From positions 1,165,405-1,229,404 of the forward strand of contig PJRA01000313.1 in assembly GCA_016987375.1 (NCBI GenBank): DNA of 64,000 nt, given 5' to 3'. Of the stretch, positions 11,101-22,836 are shown one piece after another; position 1 is the first letter of the stretch, and each line of letters starts with the position of its first letter. The stretch is from Brachionus koreanus (lineage: Eukaryota > Rotifera > Eurotatoria > Ploima > Brachionidae). The notes beneath the pieces are model-generated. The model did no database searches. It was not told the DNA's origin and saw only the letters and a program-made list of their open reading frames with translations. The translations under genes and the position numbers were made by a program.

Positions 11101-14100
11101 GAACAGATTTCTTCAGGCTCCAATGGCGTAAATCTGGAAAATTAAAATATTTAGAAACCAAGTCAATTTTTGATTATATTAATTTGTTGTTTATAAATAA
11201 ATAGAGGAATTTCTAATTTGTTTTAAAATTAATTTGATCTAGTTTTTGGACAGAGGTCTCGAAATTCTGTCTCAACTCTTTCCCGATATAATTAAATCTG
11301 CTTGATATATCTCATTTTCAAGAGAGAAAGCACTTTTTAAAAAGCAAACAAATAATTTTAATTTTTTTTAATCACAAGTTTTTTTATTAAACGGGAAAAA
11401 TTTTGTTCTTAAAATTTTAATTTATTAAATAATAAAAATAGACCTTTATACCTTTTGAAAAGCTTTATTTTTTTCATTTAAAGAAATACCGAATGCTTTG
11501 GGATTTATTCAACTTTTTCTCTTATCGCTTTAAAATATTTTTCTTTTGTGCATCTTTAAAAATATCATCATATTTGTTTACCCAAATGAAATTTTTTCAA
11601 GATGATCTCGAAAAATTTAAAGCACATTAATTCGATTAGAAAATTGAATTTATATAATTATTGGAACGTTGCTGGATTAAAAATAAAGCTTTTAGGAAAG
11701 ATTTTTCAATACTAAAACAAATATCTTTAAGAAAAAAATATAAAAATTTTATCAAGTATTTAATAAATTTTATCATATTGATTTTACATAAGTGCTTAAT
11801 TTAATATTAAAATTATCAGGAAGGTTTTTCAGCAGTGTATAATTTAATCTTACTTAATTCTCTAAAACTATTAGAGAAATTTAAATTGCAAATTGAATTT
11901 CTAAGTAAAACAATTTTAAATATATTTAAGTATATAGATTTTTGTAAAATGAGGTTGAATCTCAAACACAAAAATAGATAATATAAAAAATGAAAAGTAT
12001 TTTTAAAAGAACTGTAGTGGCTTTTTGCAGAACTATAAATTTCTCTTATAAATTAAGTCATTAAAATGTTAGTTTAGTATTAAAATAAATTTCCGCTTTT
12101 TAGTTTTAATCTATTAAATTTTGTTTAAACATTGTCTTTTCTGGCACCAATTTTTTCTAAATTATCTAATTGAAATGAAATTTCTCATTTAAAAGTGTTT
12201 ATCAAGTTTTTCATCAAGATATTATCTGATTTCTGGTTATTTTTGTTTATTATAACAATGAGATAACAATCTAGAAATAAATTAATCGTCATTGTTTAAA
12301 AATTTTGAAGGATTAGATGTAAAATCTTAATACATAATTAATCTGATATTTTTAAATTGATTTTTTTCAAGAGTGAAAATATTTTTAAATATTCTTTATT
12401 AAATAATAAAAAATTAAATGTTAATTAGTCAATGAAAAAAAAATAATTTAAAAATAAATTTGTTGTAAATGTGAGGTAAAAATTTCGATCCCTTCCAGCT
12501 ATTCTATTTTATCTATTGTTCTTCTAGCTATATGAGGTCAAGGGTTACCTTGAAGAAACAAATCTAGTTTTTGGCTGACCAAAGAAGGATATTTTTCTAC
12601 TGGATAACTGGCGAGTAACTAAGCTTTGTTGCTCTCAAAAGTCGTCCGCATAACATTCTAATCGGGAAAGGCTCATCTTCTTGAATCCTCCTCTTTTGAA
12701 AGGTCGTATCACAGCTTTTTCATCTAATTCTTCCAATAATGACGTGACAGAGCCAAAATTTCAAAATTTTTATTTAAAGTTTTCAATTTTTAAAATTTTT
12801 TTAGAATTAAATAATAGAAGAGTTATACATGTCATCTTTTAGAGCATTCAATTCTGTTTATTTTTACATATAATGTTTTACCAAGAATTTAGTTAACATT
12901 GTAAAAAACGCAAAATTGCATGACACAACATAATAAACTAATTAAAAAAAGTAAGATTTTTTTTAGATATTTAAATTAAGATGATTGTTTTTTTTATTTA
13001 AGTTAAATAAATCTTTATTCATATCTTAAATTATATCTTATAATTAGATTTTCGATAAATAAAAAGGCTAAATTTAATTTAATTGAAAAGTCAATGGTTT
13101 GGTCATTACCAGAACAATTTTCAAAAAAATCAAGTTGAGACCATAGAATATGATTTATTATGAATATTGTTTTATTCAAGCAAATCTTATAATTTTTGTT
13201 TTAATCCAAGTATTAATAATTTTTGATTTCTTAATAAAAGATCCTTGGATAATTGATGCACAAATAAACAAAAAAATAAATATTACACTTTATTGCACGA
13301 GTTAACCATAATTTTACTCAATATTTGATACCAAAAGTTAAAGCATGCAAATTTTGATTTTCTACAAGAGAACATTTCTAACGATAATCACTGTCTTTAA
13401 CCACATGCAATGAAATTATATCATATGGGATTAAAATAATCTATAAATATTTTATCTTATTTATATATTCATTAAAAATTTATTTTAGAGAAAATTTTAA
13501 TTGAGTATTAAAATTGCACTTGAAAGATTCACTGGGAGAAAAGTCTTGAAATATTTTCTGTATTTTAATATGTGCATTAATGCTAGCCTTAATTAGTTAT
13601 CAAATAGAATCAAATCAATCAAATAATATAAATTTATTTTCATAAAAATTATTTCTTCAAAATTAGCTAATTGTTAATCAGTAAAATTTTAGTCAATTTA
13701 AAAAAAATTATATAATTTTAAAGATATGGTGAAAATTAGTATATATTGTTTTATTCAATGTAAACAATAAATTCTAAAATTGATTTCGTTTTTTTTTTAA
13801 TTTAGTGAAAATTATTAATTTTGCAATTACTTTTATACTAATTGGAAGCAAATCTGAAAAATAAGTAAACACAAATAGTTTGTTCTCTAGTAAAATTTTC
13901 AAATTAAACTAAAGACAATCTAATATTGGTCACAACAAATAGCTAATAATGATTATTAGCTATTTTTTGCCCATATTACCTAAAAAATATTTACCCGATA
14001 AATGGAGTTTAATTATCAGTTTATTGATCTATTTATTTACTTCCACAACTCAAAGTATTATTAAATTAAAAGTTTTAATTTTTGAGTTAATCTATTGAGA

Positions 14101-15113
14101 ACAAATATCAAGAGAGAAATTTCAGAATTTCACTAAAAAAAATAACAATATTTTTACTTTAATTAATTTTATTTTTCAACTGCTTGAAAAGCCCTAATTT
14201 GTCAACTATTAGAAATCATACAACACTAAAATAAACACAATTTCATTTAAAAATAATTGTATATTAATTTTTTTCAATTTGAAACAAGTCTCAGTGCTAT
14301 TTTAATACAAATATTCTAATTAAAAAGTATTGATGAGTAAACTGAGTTATTTTTGTAATCAAGCAGATTCCGATAATTATTTTAAAAATAATGGAAAATA
14401 TGATTTTAGATAATTTAGTTTAATTAATAAATCTTGTTTACTTCCCATTAAATTTTTTTTCTTTAATAAATGATAAATAAAAAACTTGGTGCTTTTTAGA
14501 AAAAAATAAATATAAATTTTTCTTGTAAAGTTCTTAAAAGTGATTAACTTTCAAATAATTTTTAATTCAATTCAATGGCAGTATAAAGAAAAAAAAACAA
14601 TTTACTTCGGGCCTTAAGTAAAATAAAGCTGCACTTAATCAAATAAAAATTGAATTTTAATTCAAATAAAATTTTTTATTAGATTAGGATTGACGGGTAA
14701 TGCTTAGGTAGAATTTTAGATAAAATAAATTGCCTTCCCAAAGCCTAGCGCTCGCTTTATTTCAAGGCTTTCGTTTAATTAGCTCTTCATCGTTTGATTG
14801 ATTCAATCCGAATCGAACATCGAACGCTCTTTGTTTGTGTAACATTTGCACAAAAGTAAACCCGATTAAGAAAACTATTTGAAAAAAATTTCAAAATATA
14901 AATTTCCAATTAGATAATAATTACAAAAGCATTTTAAGAATATAAATCAATTCAAATTTCTTTCAAGCGTTTTACAAATAATAACAAAATAATAAAAAAA
15001 ATTCAATTTGATAATCAATTAAATCAAGAAAAATAGATAAAAAAAATATTTTAAGGTTCAATTTCAAGCAGGCTCTTACTCAATCATAAACAAAAACATA
15101 TAGAGAAAAAAAA
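8101..15113. other. 7-kb AT-rich intergenic desert
   Basis: Mostly homopolymer-rich AT sequence with no supported gene. Three blocks stand out by higher GC: 8815-8965 (splice-site-like TTTCAG|GATCC and TCTACAG|GTCGAG), 12480-12770 (a 39-codon open frame on the minus strand, 12635-12754), and 14690-14870 (likely the STO-1 promoter region). None can be assigned to a product. Confidence 0.5.
14740..14870 (+). promoter_or_regulatory. Candidate promoter region of STO-1
   Basis: A locally CG- and GC-elevated stretch (CTAGCGCTCGC, TCGAACATCGAACGCTC) about 250-370 bp before the STO-1 ATG in otherwise extremely AT-rich DNA. This composition is usual for invertebrate promoters, but no TATA box or initiator can be fixed. 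Confidence 0.3.
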
Positions 15114-18100
15114 ATGTCAGATAAAGAACGGTACAAAAACGATCAGAACGATGAAAACAATGATTCTTCATCAACAACAACAACAACAGTTAACTCGAAC
15201 CGAGCTATTTCTTCCATTCTAAATACAGATACAAATCAGCAGCAACAAATAACTCAAACTAAACGAAAGAAAAAAGCTGCTAGCTCGCCTAAGTCATCCA
15301 TGGAGCACAACTTGAGCCGGTTTGAAATTCAGCACTTGTCTGACGACCATGACTTTGATGATGAATTTAATGACGAGTACGATGTTGGGGCTATGGGTAG
15401 ACAAAGTGTTCGCATCGACGACTTGGACGCCCGAGGCATTATTGAATATTTTGACGAGACTGAACTAAAGCCTTCTTCTACTAACATGTTTATGAGCTTG
15501 AGCTCGCACAGAGCTCTTGAAAAGTCCAAAAGTGAATTTAGAGAAAATGGAGAAAAAATAGCTGAGCATAAATTTAACAGAATTAGCTCTTTGAATGAAA
15601 AAATAAATCCAACTAAGCAAATAAGTCCCATAATGCTGTTGAGACGAGAGTCTATGAAACGATCGAGTCAAAGAGCCAAAAATTCCAATGAAATTAAACG
15701 ATTTCAAAGAAATGACTTGTTGAAAAATCAAGCTGAAATATCTGATGTGGAATTGAGTGAACCGGATCAACCCGATTCCGACAACGAGTACAAAAAAGAA
15801 ATAAAAAACAAAAAGCAACGAATATTGTCCGCTGATCACCTTTATAATAAACGACTTGCCAAACAAAAAGAAAAAGAACTGGAAGATGCACAGCAAAAAA
15901 AAATCAAGAACATTTCAAAACAACAAATACAGCAACAACAGCATTTACATCAGTTTCCTCATCCGACCCAGCAGCAACGTAACCAACAACAAAAGCACCT
16001 TACGCTTATGTTTACTCCTGAAAATGAGAGGCATAATTTGTACACCCGGTCTTTATCGTTATCAACCAATTTACAGACACCCTCTTCATATATAATTGGT
16101 TTGTATTTTTTTTTAAACAAAATTTGTTTTCTTCAGCTAAAAATGTGCTTAAGCAATCAATATTTTTTGAATCTAAAAAAAAACTTTTCTTTAAAAAAAT
16201 ATCTGCTTTTTTTAAATGATTGTTAGCAAAAAAATGATTCTGTTAAGCATGGATCAAGATTTAAAGAAACGACAAGATATGAAAATTAATTTGGGTGATT
16301 AATGATCTTTTAAAAAAAAATAAATCTTCTGTTTTACGCAATATTATTTTAATGTTTTGGTCCCTAATTTTAATTAAAAGAAGGATTAATTTTAATCTAA
16401 TAATAATTAATGAAGATCATCTTTTGAATTGAATTCTAAAGCTTTTTTGTCTTGTTTGGTGTACTTTTATCTCTTTACTTGCCAATTGGTAAATTTTTTG
16501 CTAAATTTGAGGCTGATATAGCCTTATTTCTAGCTGTAATGCCTATCAAATGTTTGCAGATATGGTGGTTGAAGAGTTGGACAAGCAAGAAATTCATATC
16601 TCCAATAATGTTAAAAAATTATTAAGTTAAAATCGATGAAGATATCGTTTTTTATTTTTTTAATAATTATTTACCTTAAACAATTAAAAAAAAATTTTTG
16701 ATTAGTTTTTGGAATCATTTATTAATTTTGGAAACCAAATAATACTAATAGAAGTATTCAAATAAAAAATAAATCTAAAAAAATTAATAAGGAATTCAGA
16801 AAAAACAAAAAAAATAAATAAATGAAACTATTAACGTATGACTTAGAAAATTAGTGCTAGCTAAAACTATGTTTTTTAAACGACACAACATTTAATTTGC
16901 TTCACTTCTGTTAATTTTTAATAAATCAGGCTTAGAACTATTTAACTAATATATTTAAGAATTAAATTCGATTATTAAAGGTCTTAAATTCTTCTTCAAA
17001 GATTCGAATTTATAAAGGAATAATAATTATCAAGAAGATACGTTAATTAAATTATTATATTGAGTTATAAAATCTTGCGTTTTTTCTTAAGTTTTTTTTC
17101 TTATTAGGTTGATCATTTAGAAGGATTTACAAAATAGCTTTCATTAAAAGGCAATGTGAAAGTGTTTATGCTTGCGTCTCTGAACGGCACAAGAGGTCAG
17201 GAGGTTTAAACAGCGTTTAAACAGCGTTTAAACAGTGTTTTTTGCCTGTTTTTGTCCCCTCGGGAAGTTAAAGAAAATTAATTTATTTAATCTAAAAATT
17301 TATTTCTTTTTCGTAGACTCATTGTTGTATTTGACATAAAAAATAAATTGAATGAACCATAATTTGATGATCAAAATTTAAGTCAAGATTTTATTTAAGA
17401 TCTTTATTCAATTAAAAATTCAAGATCTCATATTGAAATTTTGTAACCAATAAAAGAGATTAAATAATTCTAAACTGCAAATGTTTGAAAGAGATTCTTA
17501 AAAGACTCGATAAAAAAGTGTTTGTTGGTCAAAACACAATTATTAGCTTAAAAAGCTATTTGAAACTCTTTAAAAAAATCTTAAAATTTTATTTAAATTT
17601 TTTTTTAAATTTATAAAATCAGTATATATTATCAATATATAATATATCAAACGATTTAAACGATTCTGTTCTATTAATTCTGAACAAAACTTTAAGATCT
17701 TTTTAACAAGATTAGGATAAAAAAACACAGTATCAAAAATCCAAATAAATCTTTTATTAAGAATAAATCTTATAATCCTTAGGATTCTTATTTCACATCT
17801 TGACTGTTTCTTAACACCAAAATTTTACAAAAAAAATTTCGTCAGGATACCTAAAAATTCTGAATTAAGATCCTATTTGTTTCCCTACTAAGTTTATCTC
17901 TTAAAGTTTTACAAGATTTATCTTACGATACTAATAAAAATCTTGATAAAAATTCTTAAAAACTAAGTAAGGTTTGATAAGAATTTAATCAAGAATTTTA
18001 ATTGATCCAAATAAGAATTCTGCTCCTTTAGATTCCTAAGAATTCTTTCAGGATCCCAAATAAAAATCAGGTTTCTGGGTTGATGATAGATAACTAAAAA

Positions 18101-20519
18101 CTTTAGAGTATAATGGTTTTTATTTTATTAGCAAAACCCACTATAAATAAAAAAATTTAATGAATAAATGAGTTGATAAATTAATTGGATAAAGATTAAA
18201 AAATTTTAAGACTCACTCCGATAGAATAAACTTTTTTATTGAAATTTAAATTAATCAATTATTTATCAATTGCTCAACTGTAATTACATCAATTTAATAT
18301 AAATTATTTTAAATTTGAAAACTATTTATTAGAGATTTAGAACATAATTCTTTACGAATTTCCATTTATCAGTTCCAATATTTGAATAAAATTTTAAATC
18401 ACTCAAAAAAAATCTTAATTCAATGAAATAAAAAATATGAATAAAAATTATTTTTAAAAATATTTTAAACTTTATCTTTAAACGCTTAATGATTGAATAT
18501 GCCAAGTTTTGTTTATGTTGAGATTTATACTAAAATTTTATATTATATTTTATATATAATTTTGATATTTTTTTTATCTGATGAAGTGTTATTAACCAAG
18601 TGTATATATTGATTTTTATAATATTTGTAAAAAAATCTATCCTAAGTTGACTATTAACTAAAAATATATTGCTTTTGCAACAATACAACTAAATTTTTAA
18701 ATATTATTGCGGAAAAAAAACATTCTCGACAAATTTAAGATTTATTTGATAGAATTTTCTTAATTTGAATAAAAAAGTCGAAAATTCCAAACATTTAGAA
18801 TAAATGTCAATTAAAATTAATAACTTGTTTTCATCAGTTTGAAATAACTATAAATGTCTTTTTAATTTTATTTTTAATTTTTTTTATAGAAAAAAAATAT
18901 CCTTGATTTTTCTACAATTGTATTTCTTAATATTCTACAAATTAAAAATTTTTATTCAGCAATTCTAAATAATAATTAAAACTAAAATTTTTTACAAAAA
19001 TTTCTGAAATTATTTTTTCTTGATATTTAGCTAAAATGAAATAATATTTTTTTTAAAAAAAAAAAGATCCGAATGAAGAATTTGACTTATGGGGTCGAAT
19101 ATTGATCATATTGTCATATTTATTTTTAATATTTTCATTTCCGTTTTCACTTTGTACCTGCCTGAAAGTAAATTAGACTAATTTAAATTTTAATTTAGAA
19201 ATATTAAATTTTTTGTGTTTCAGGTTGCTCAAGAATACGAAAGGTATATTTTTTGTTTTGACCAGTTTTTTTTTTACAAAATAAAAGTGCATGAATAAAA
19301 TTTTGATTAAGATTTTTAGAAAAAAAATCGATAACTTCAGATAATTTTAATGCTGATCAAAATAAGATTGCATTAAATGCATACTTGAAATTTAAGAATG
19401 GCATTCATTAACAATTTTTTAATTATTAATAATTTTTTCTTTTCTAGAGCTGTAATATTTCGCTTGGGTCGCATATTAAAAAGTGGCGAAAAAGGTCCTG
19501 GAATATTTTTTGTGTAATCAACTATTTTATTTATTTGATTGATTTAGATTTAATTTTTTTTCTTTTAAATTATTTTAAACAAAAGGATAATTTAATTTAT
19601 ATTTTTGTTTCTAATAGCCTACCATGTATTGACACCTATACAAAAGTTGACTTAAGAACAGGTAAAAAATTCTTGTTTAGATAATTTAAAAACTTAATTT
19701 AAAACTTTTAAGTTACATTTGATGTGCCTCCGCAAGAAGTAATTTTCAAATTAATTTTATCTAAAATATGATTTTAAATGTCAAAAATCAAGATTTTGAC
19801 AAGAGATTCAGTTACAGTGTCGGTCGACGCAGTTGTCTATTTTCGGATATTCAATGCTGTAATATCCGTCATTAATATAGAAGATGCTCCCAAGTCTACA
19901 AAATTATTAGCTGCCTCAACTCTACGAAACATACTCGGCACAAAATCACTTCATGAAATCTTGTCCGATAGAGAATCAGTTGCAATGTTAATTCAAGTAA
20001 AAAATTCCTTTTAAAAAATCTTTCTAATTTTATTAAAAATGATATTAAAGAGCAGTTTGGACGAGACAACTGAACCATGGTAAGTTAATATTTATTTATT
20101 TGTTTTAATTTAATTGAATTTTTTCTAAAAGGGTAAAATAGAATAATAAAAAAGTAAATTGTGAATTTATCTGTATATTTCAGGGAGTTAAAGTCGAAAG
20201 AGTAGAAGTTAAAGATGTTAGACTGCCAGTTCAATTACAGCGAGCAATGGCTACTGAAGCAGAAGCTGCAAGAGAAGCACGTGCAAAAGTAATCGCTGCT
20301 GAAGGCGAGCAAAAGGCATCCAAGGCTCTGAAAGAAGCAGCTGATGTCATCAGTGAATCTTCTTTGGCTATACAGCTTCGTTATCTTCAAACCTTAACTC
20401 AAATAGCTTCGGAAAAGAACTCGACCATAGTTTTTCCTATTCCGCTAGATATTATTTCCTCTGTAGTAAAAAAATCTATAACTCACAAAAAAAAACTAGC
20501 ATTGACTGCTGATTATTGA
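15114..20519 (+). CDS. Stomatin-family protein STO-1 with long disordered N-terminus; contains a predicted 1-nt exon
   Basis: Exons: 15114-16098, 19067-19167, 19224-19243, 19448-19513, 19618-19661, 19713-19738, 19793-19996, 20051-20079, 20132 (one base), 20184-20519. This gives 603 residues. Residues 1-~328 are low-complexity, acidic, then Lys/Gln-rich (QQIQQQQH). Next come '[11 protein letters not shown]', a membrane hairpin with the conserved proline ([11 protein letters not shown]), the SPFH core ([37 protein letters not shown]), and the C-terminal block '[23 protein letters not shown]' (positions ~510-535) and '[20 protein letters not shown]'. Family role: monotopic inner-leaflet scaffolds that oligomerise and tune ion channels, as MEC-2 does. 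The first intron is ~3 kb; the others are mostly ~50-200 nt. Without the 1-nt exon the frame hits TAG a few codons after the Trp, so the alternatives are a frameshifted copy, or in-frame skipping of exon 20051-20079 with that base. Confidence 0.85.
17204..17236. repeat. Three tandem 11-mers GTTTAAACAGC
   Basis: GTTTAAACAGC at 17204-17214 and 17215-17225, then GTTTAAACAGT at 17226-17236. Each unit contains the 8-bp palindrome GTTTAAAC. The tract lies in the large first intron of STO-1. Confidence 0.8.
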
Positions 20520-21438
20520 TATTTTTGTTAAAAATTTGCTATCATGTCATGTATATAAAGTTTAACAAACATAAATATATTATTTCTAAGTTAATTTTTT
20601 TTAATTCGGAATTTTGTTTTAATTTAAAAAAAAAAGCACGGAATCAATTTGTATTTTGACGAAAAAATTTTTTCGGCCTAAATAACTAGATAAATTTCAT
20701 GCAAGAATTTTGATTCTCATGATTAATTAGAATTTTTCATTACAGAAAATTAAAAAAAAATATAACGAAAGCTAATACAATGTATATCCGCTAACTAAGT
20801 TATTAATTTTTTAAGAAATGGCACTAAAGCTATCGAACAAGAAACTTAAGTTTTAATTTTTCATCGTCCTGTTTAATTTCCTTAGTCTAAGTTACCTAAA
20901 TAAATAGCAATTTATCTCTAAAACAAAACAGGATATCATAACTCAAACTCAAGCAGATACTTAATTTTTGTGCTTTTGTTTACGCAATAAGAAACAGTAT
21001 AGATCAGCAACAAAAAAAGTTAATTAATTTAGCAAAACAACATTTTAATTAATAAAAAAAATAATTTAGCTTATTCTTTTTTCAGTTTATTTTCTAAATT
21101 ACATGATTAGTAAAAATTAATAAAACAAAATCTAAATATGAAAAATCGATTTTCATACATCTTGCTAGGAGCGTATTCGGATTTAGATAATTGATCAAAA
21201 AAAAATAAAAAACCATCTTATAAGCATAACAAATAATGAAGTTAAGATCAAAATTTGTATTTAGTCTCTAATTAACCGAAAACCGTCATTGTTTTTATTT
21301 TACTTTAAGAATTTATATTTTTTTTCTATTAAACAATAAAGTTTAAATAAAAATTTTTCTAAATAAATAAAACCGCTCATAGTAAAGCGGCATATAAAAG
21401 CTATCCTGTCTGCCCAATTTATTTAAAATAATTGTAGA
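20520..21438. other. STO-1/STO-2 intergenic
   Basis: 919 bp of AT-rich spacer. No coding or structural signal beyond homopolymer runs; it must contain the STO-2 promoter. Confidence 0.5.
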
Positions 21439-22836
21439 ATGAATAAAAATGTTGGACCAGATCCTCTTGGAAAGAGCAAAAGTAAAGAACTTTTTTTTTG
21501 TTTTTTTTTTTTTTTAATTTTTAACTAAAAAAAATAAAGATAAACAAGTTGCATTCAGTGATGTGCCGAACACAGATGCTAAATACTCTGCTGAAGAAGG
21601 GTTTGGCTTTTGCGGTCATGTTTTAATAGCTCTGTCATATTTTATGCTCTTTATTGGCCTACCATTCACATTGTGTTGCTGTTTAAAAGTTGTTCAAGAG
21701 TATCAAAGAGCAGTAAGATTTTATAATTTCTAATAAAGGCAATTAAATTTTTTCAGGTTATTTTCAGATTAGGCAGAATAGTTACTGGTGGAGCCAAGGG
21801 TCCAGGACTATTTTTCATCTTGCCATGTATAAAATAATAAAATTCATCAAAAAAAAAATTTATTAATCATACATTTAGGTATTGATAATTTAGTTACAGT
21901 TGATTTGAGGTGAATTTGAATCTTTTAAATTACCTTTTAAACTCAATTTAATCAATAGAACTATTACATTCGATGTGCCACCTCAAGAAATTCTTACTAA
22001 AGATTCAGTAACAGTAACAGTTGATGCAGTCGTCTATTTCAGAATTTTTGATCCTGTTGCATCTGTCATAAATGTAGAAAATGCACAATATTCTACTCGC
22101 TTATTAGCAGCAACAACATTGCGTAATATTTTAGGTACTAAAACTTTACAAGAAGTGCTTCAAGATCGTGAATCTCTTGCGCATCATATGCAGGTAATTC
22201 ATTTAGAATTTTTTTGGTCATAAAATTTTTATTCTATTCTTCAATAAAAAGGAAATTCTCGATGATGCTACAGGTAATTTAAATCAAAAAAAATAGCTTA
22301 ATTTTAATACATTATTTTTAAAGATGTTTGGTGAGTATATTTAAAAATTTCTAATTTTAAAAACTTTGCTAAATATTTGTTGATTTTTTTCTTCAAATAA
22401 AAAATAGGGTAATTTAATAAAATTTTTAAAATATGAAAAAATTTATTCAAAATTATTTAAGGGTGTAATGGTTGAAAGAGTAGAAGTGTAAATTAAATAA
22501 AATATGAATAAAAATTTGTTTTTATTTTTTTTCTATTTTAGAAAGGATGTAAGACTGCCGGTTCAATTGCAACGAGCGATGGCAACCGAAGCTGAAGCGA
22601 CAAGAGAAGCAAGAGCTAAGGTCGTTGCCGCTCAAGGAGAACAAAACGCTTCAGTTGCACTAAAAGAAGCTGCAGATACTATTAACAAATCGCCCATAGC
22701 TTTACAGCTGCGTTATCTACAAACTTTAACTCATATAGCCGGCGAAAAAAATTCTACAATCGTTTTTCCTATACCAATAGAGTTTTTGAAACTTATCGGA
22801 CAAGAAAATACAGTTATTCATGGATCTCAAAGTTAA
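21439..22836 (+). CDS. Stomatin-family protein STO-2; contains predicted 7-nt and 1-nt exons
   Basis: Exons: 21439-21481, 21540-21712, 21757-21826, 21879-21909, 21959-22193, 22252-22273, 22324-22330 (7 nt), 22408 (1 nt), 22462-22487, 22542-22836. They total 903 nt and 300 residues, close to vertebrate stomatin (~288). The N-terminus is short (MNKNVGPDPLGKSK...). The hairpin is 'ALSYFMLFIGLPFTLCCC', with the conserved proline. The SPFH core has [48 protein letters not shown], and the C-terminal block has REARAKVVAAQGEQNAS and [20 protein letters not shown]. The micro-exons supply 'DVW' (gat gtt tgg) before 'GVMVERVEV'. Without the single G the next codons are GTG TAA, a premature stop. Same strand as STO-1 and 919 bp from it, consistent with tandem duplication. 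Confidence 0.87.

Noticed and set aside
15329..15896. Several minus-strand frames of 65-143 codons
   Set aside because: Antisense to the STO-1 N-terminal exon; Phe/Leu-rich strings expected from the complement of Lys/Gln codons.
20080..20183. Reading this stretch of STO-1 as one intron and the gene as a pseudogene
   Set aside because: The same apparent 1-base deficit occurs in STO-2 at the same codon, both have AG-G-GT in the middle, and everything downstream is well conserved. A 1-nt exon explains both; the pseudogene view stays as the alternative.
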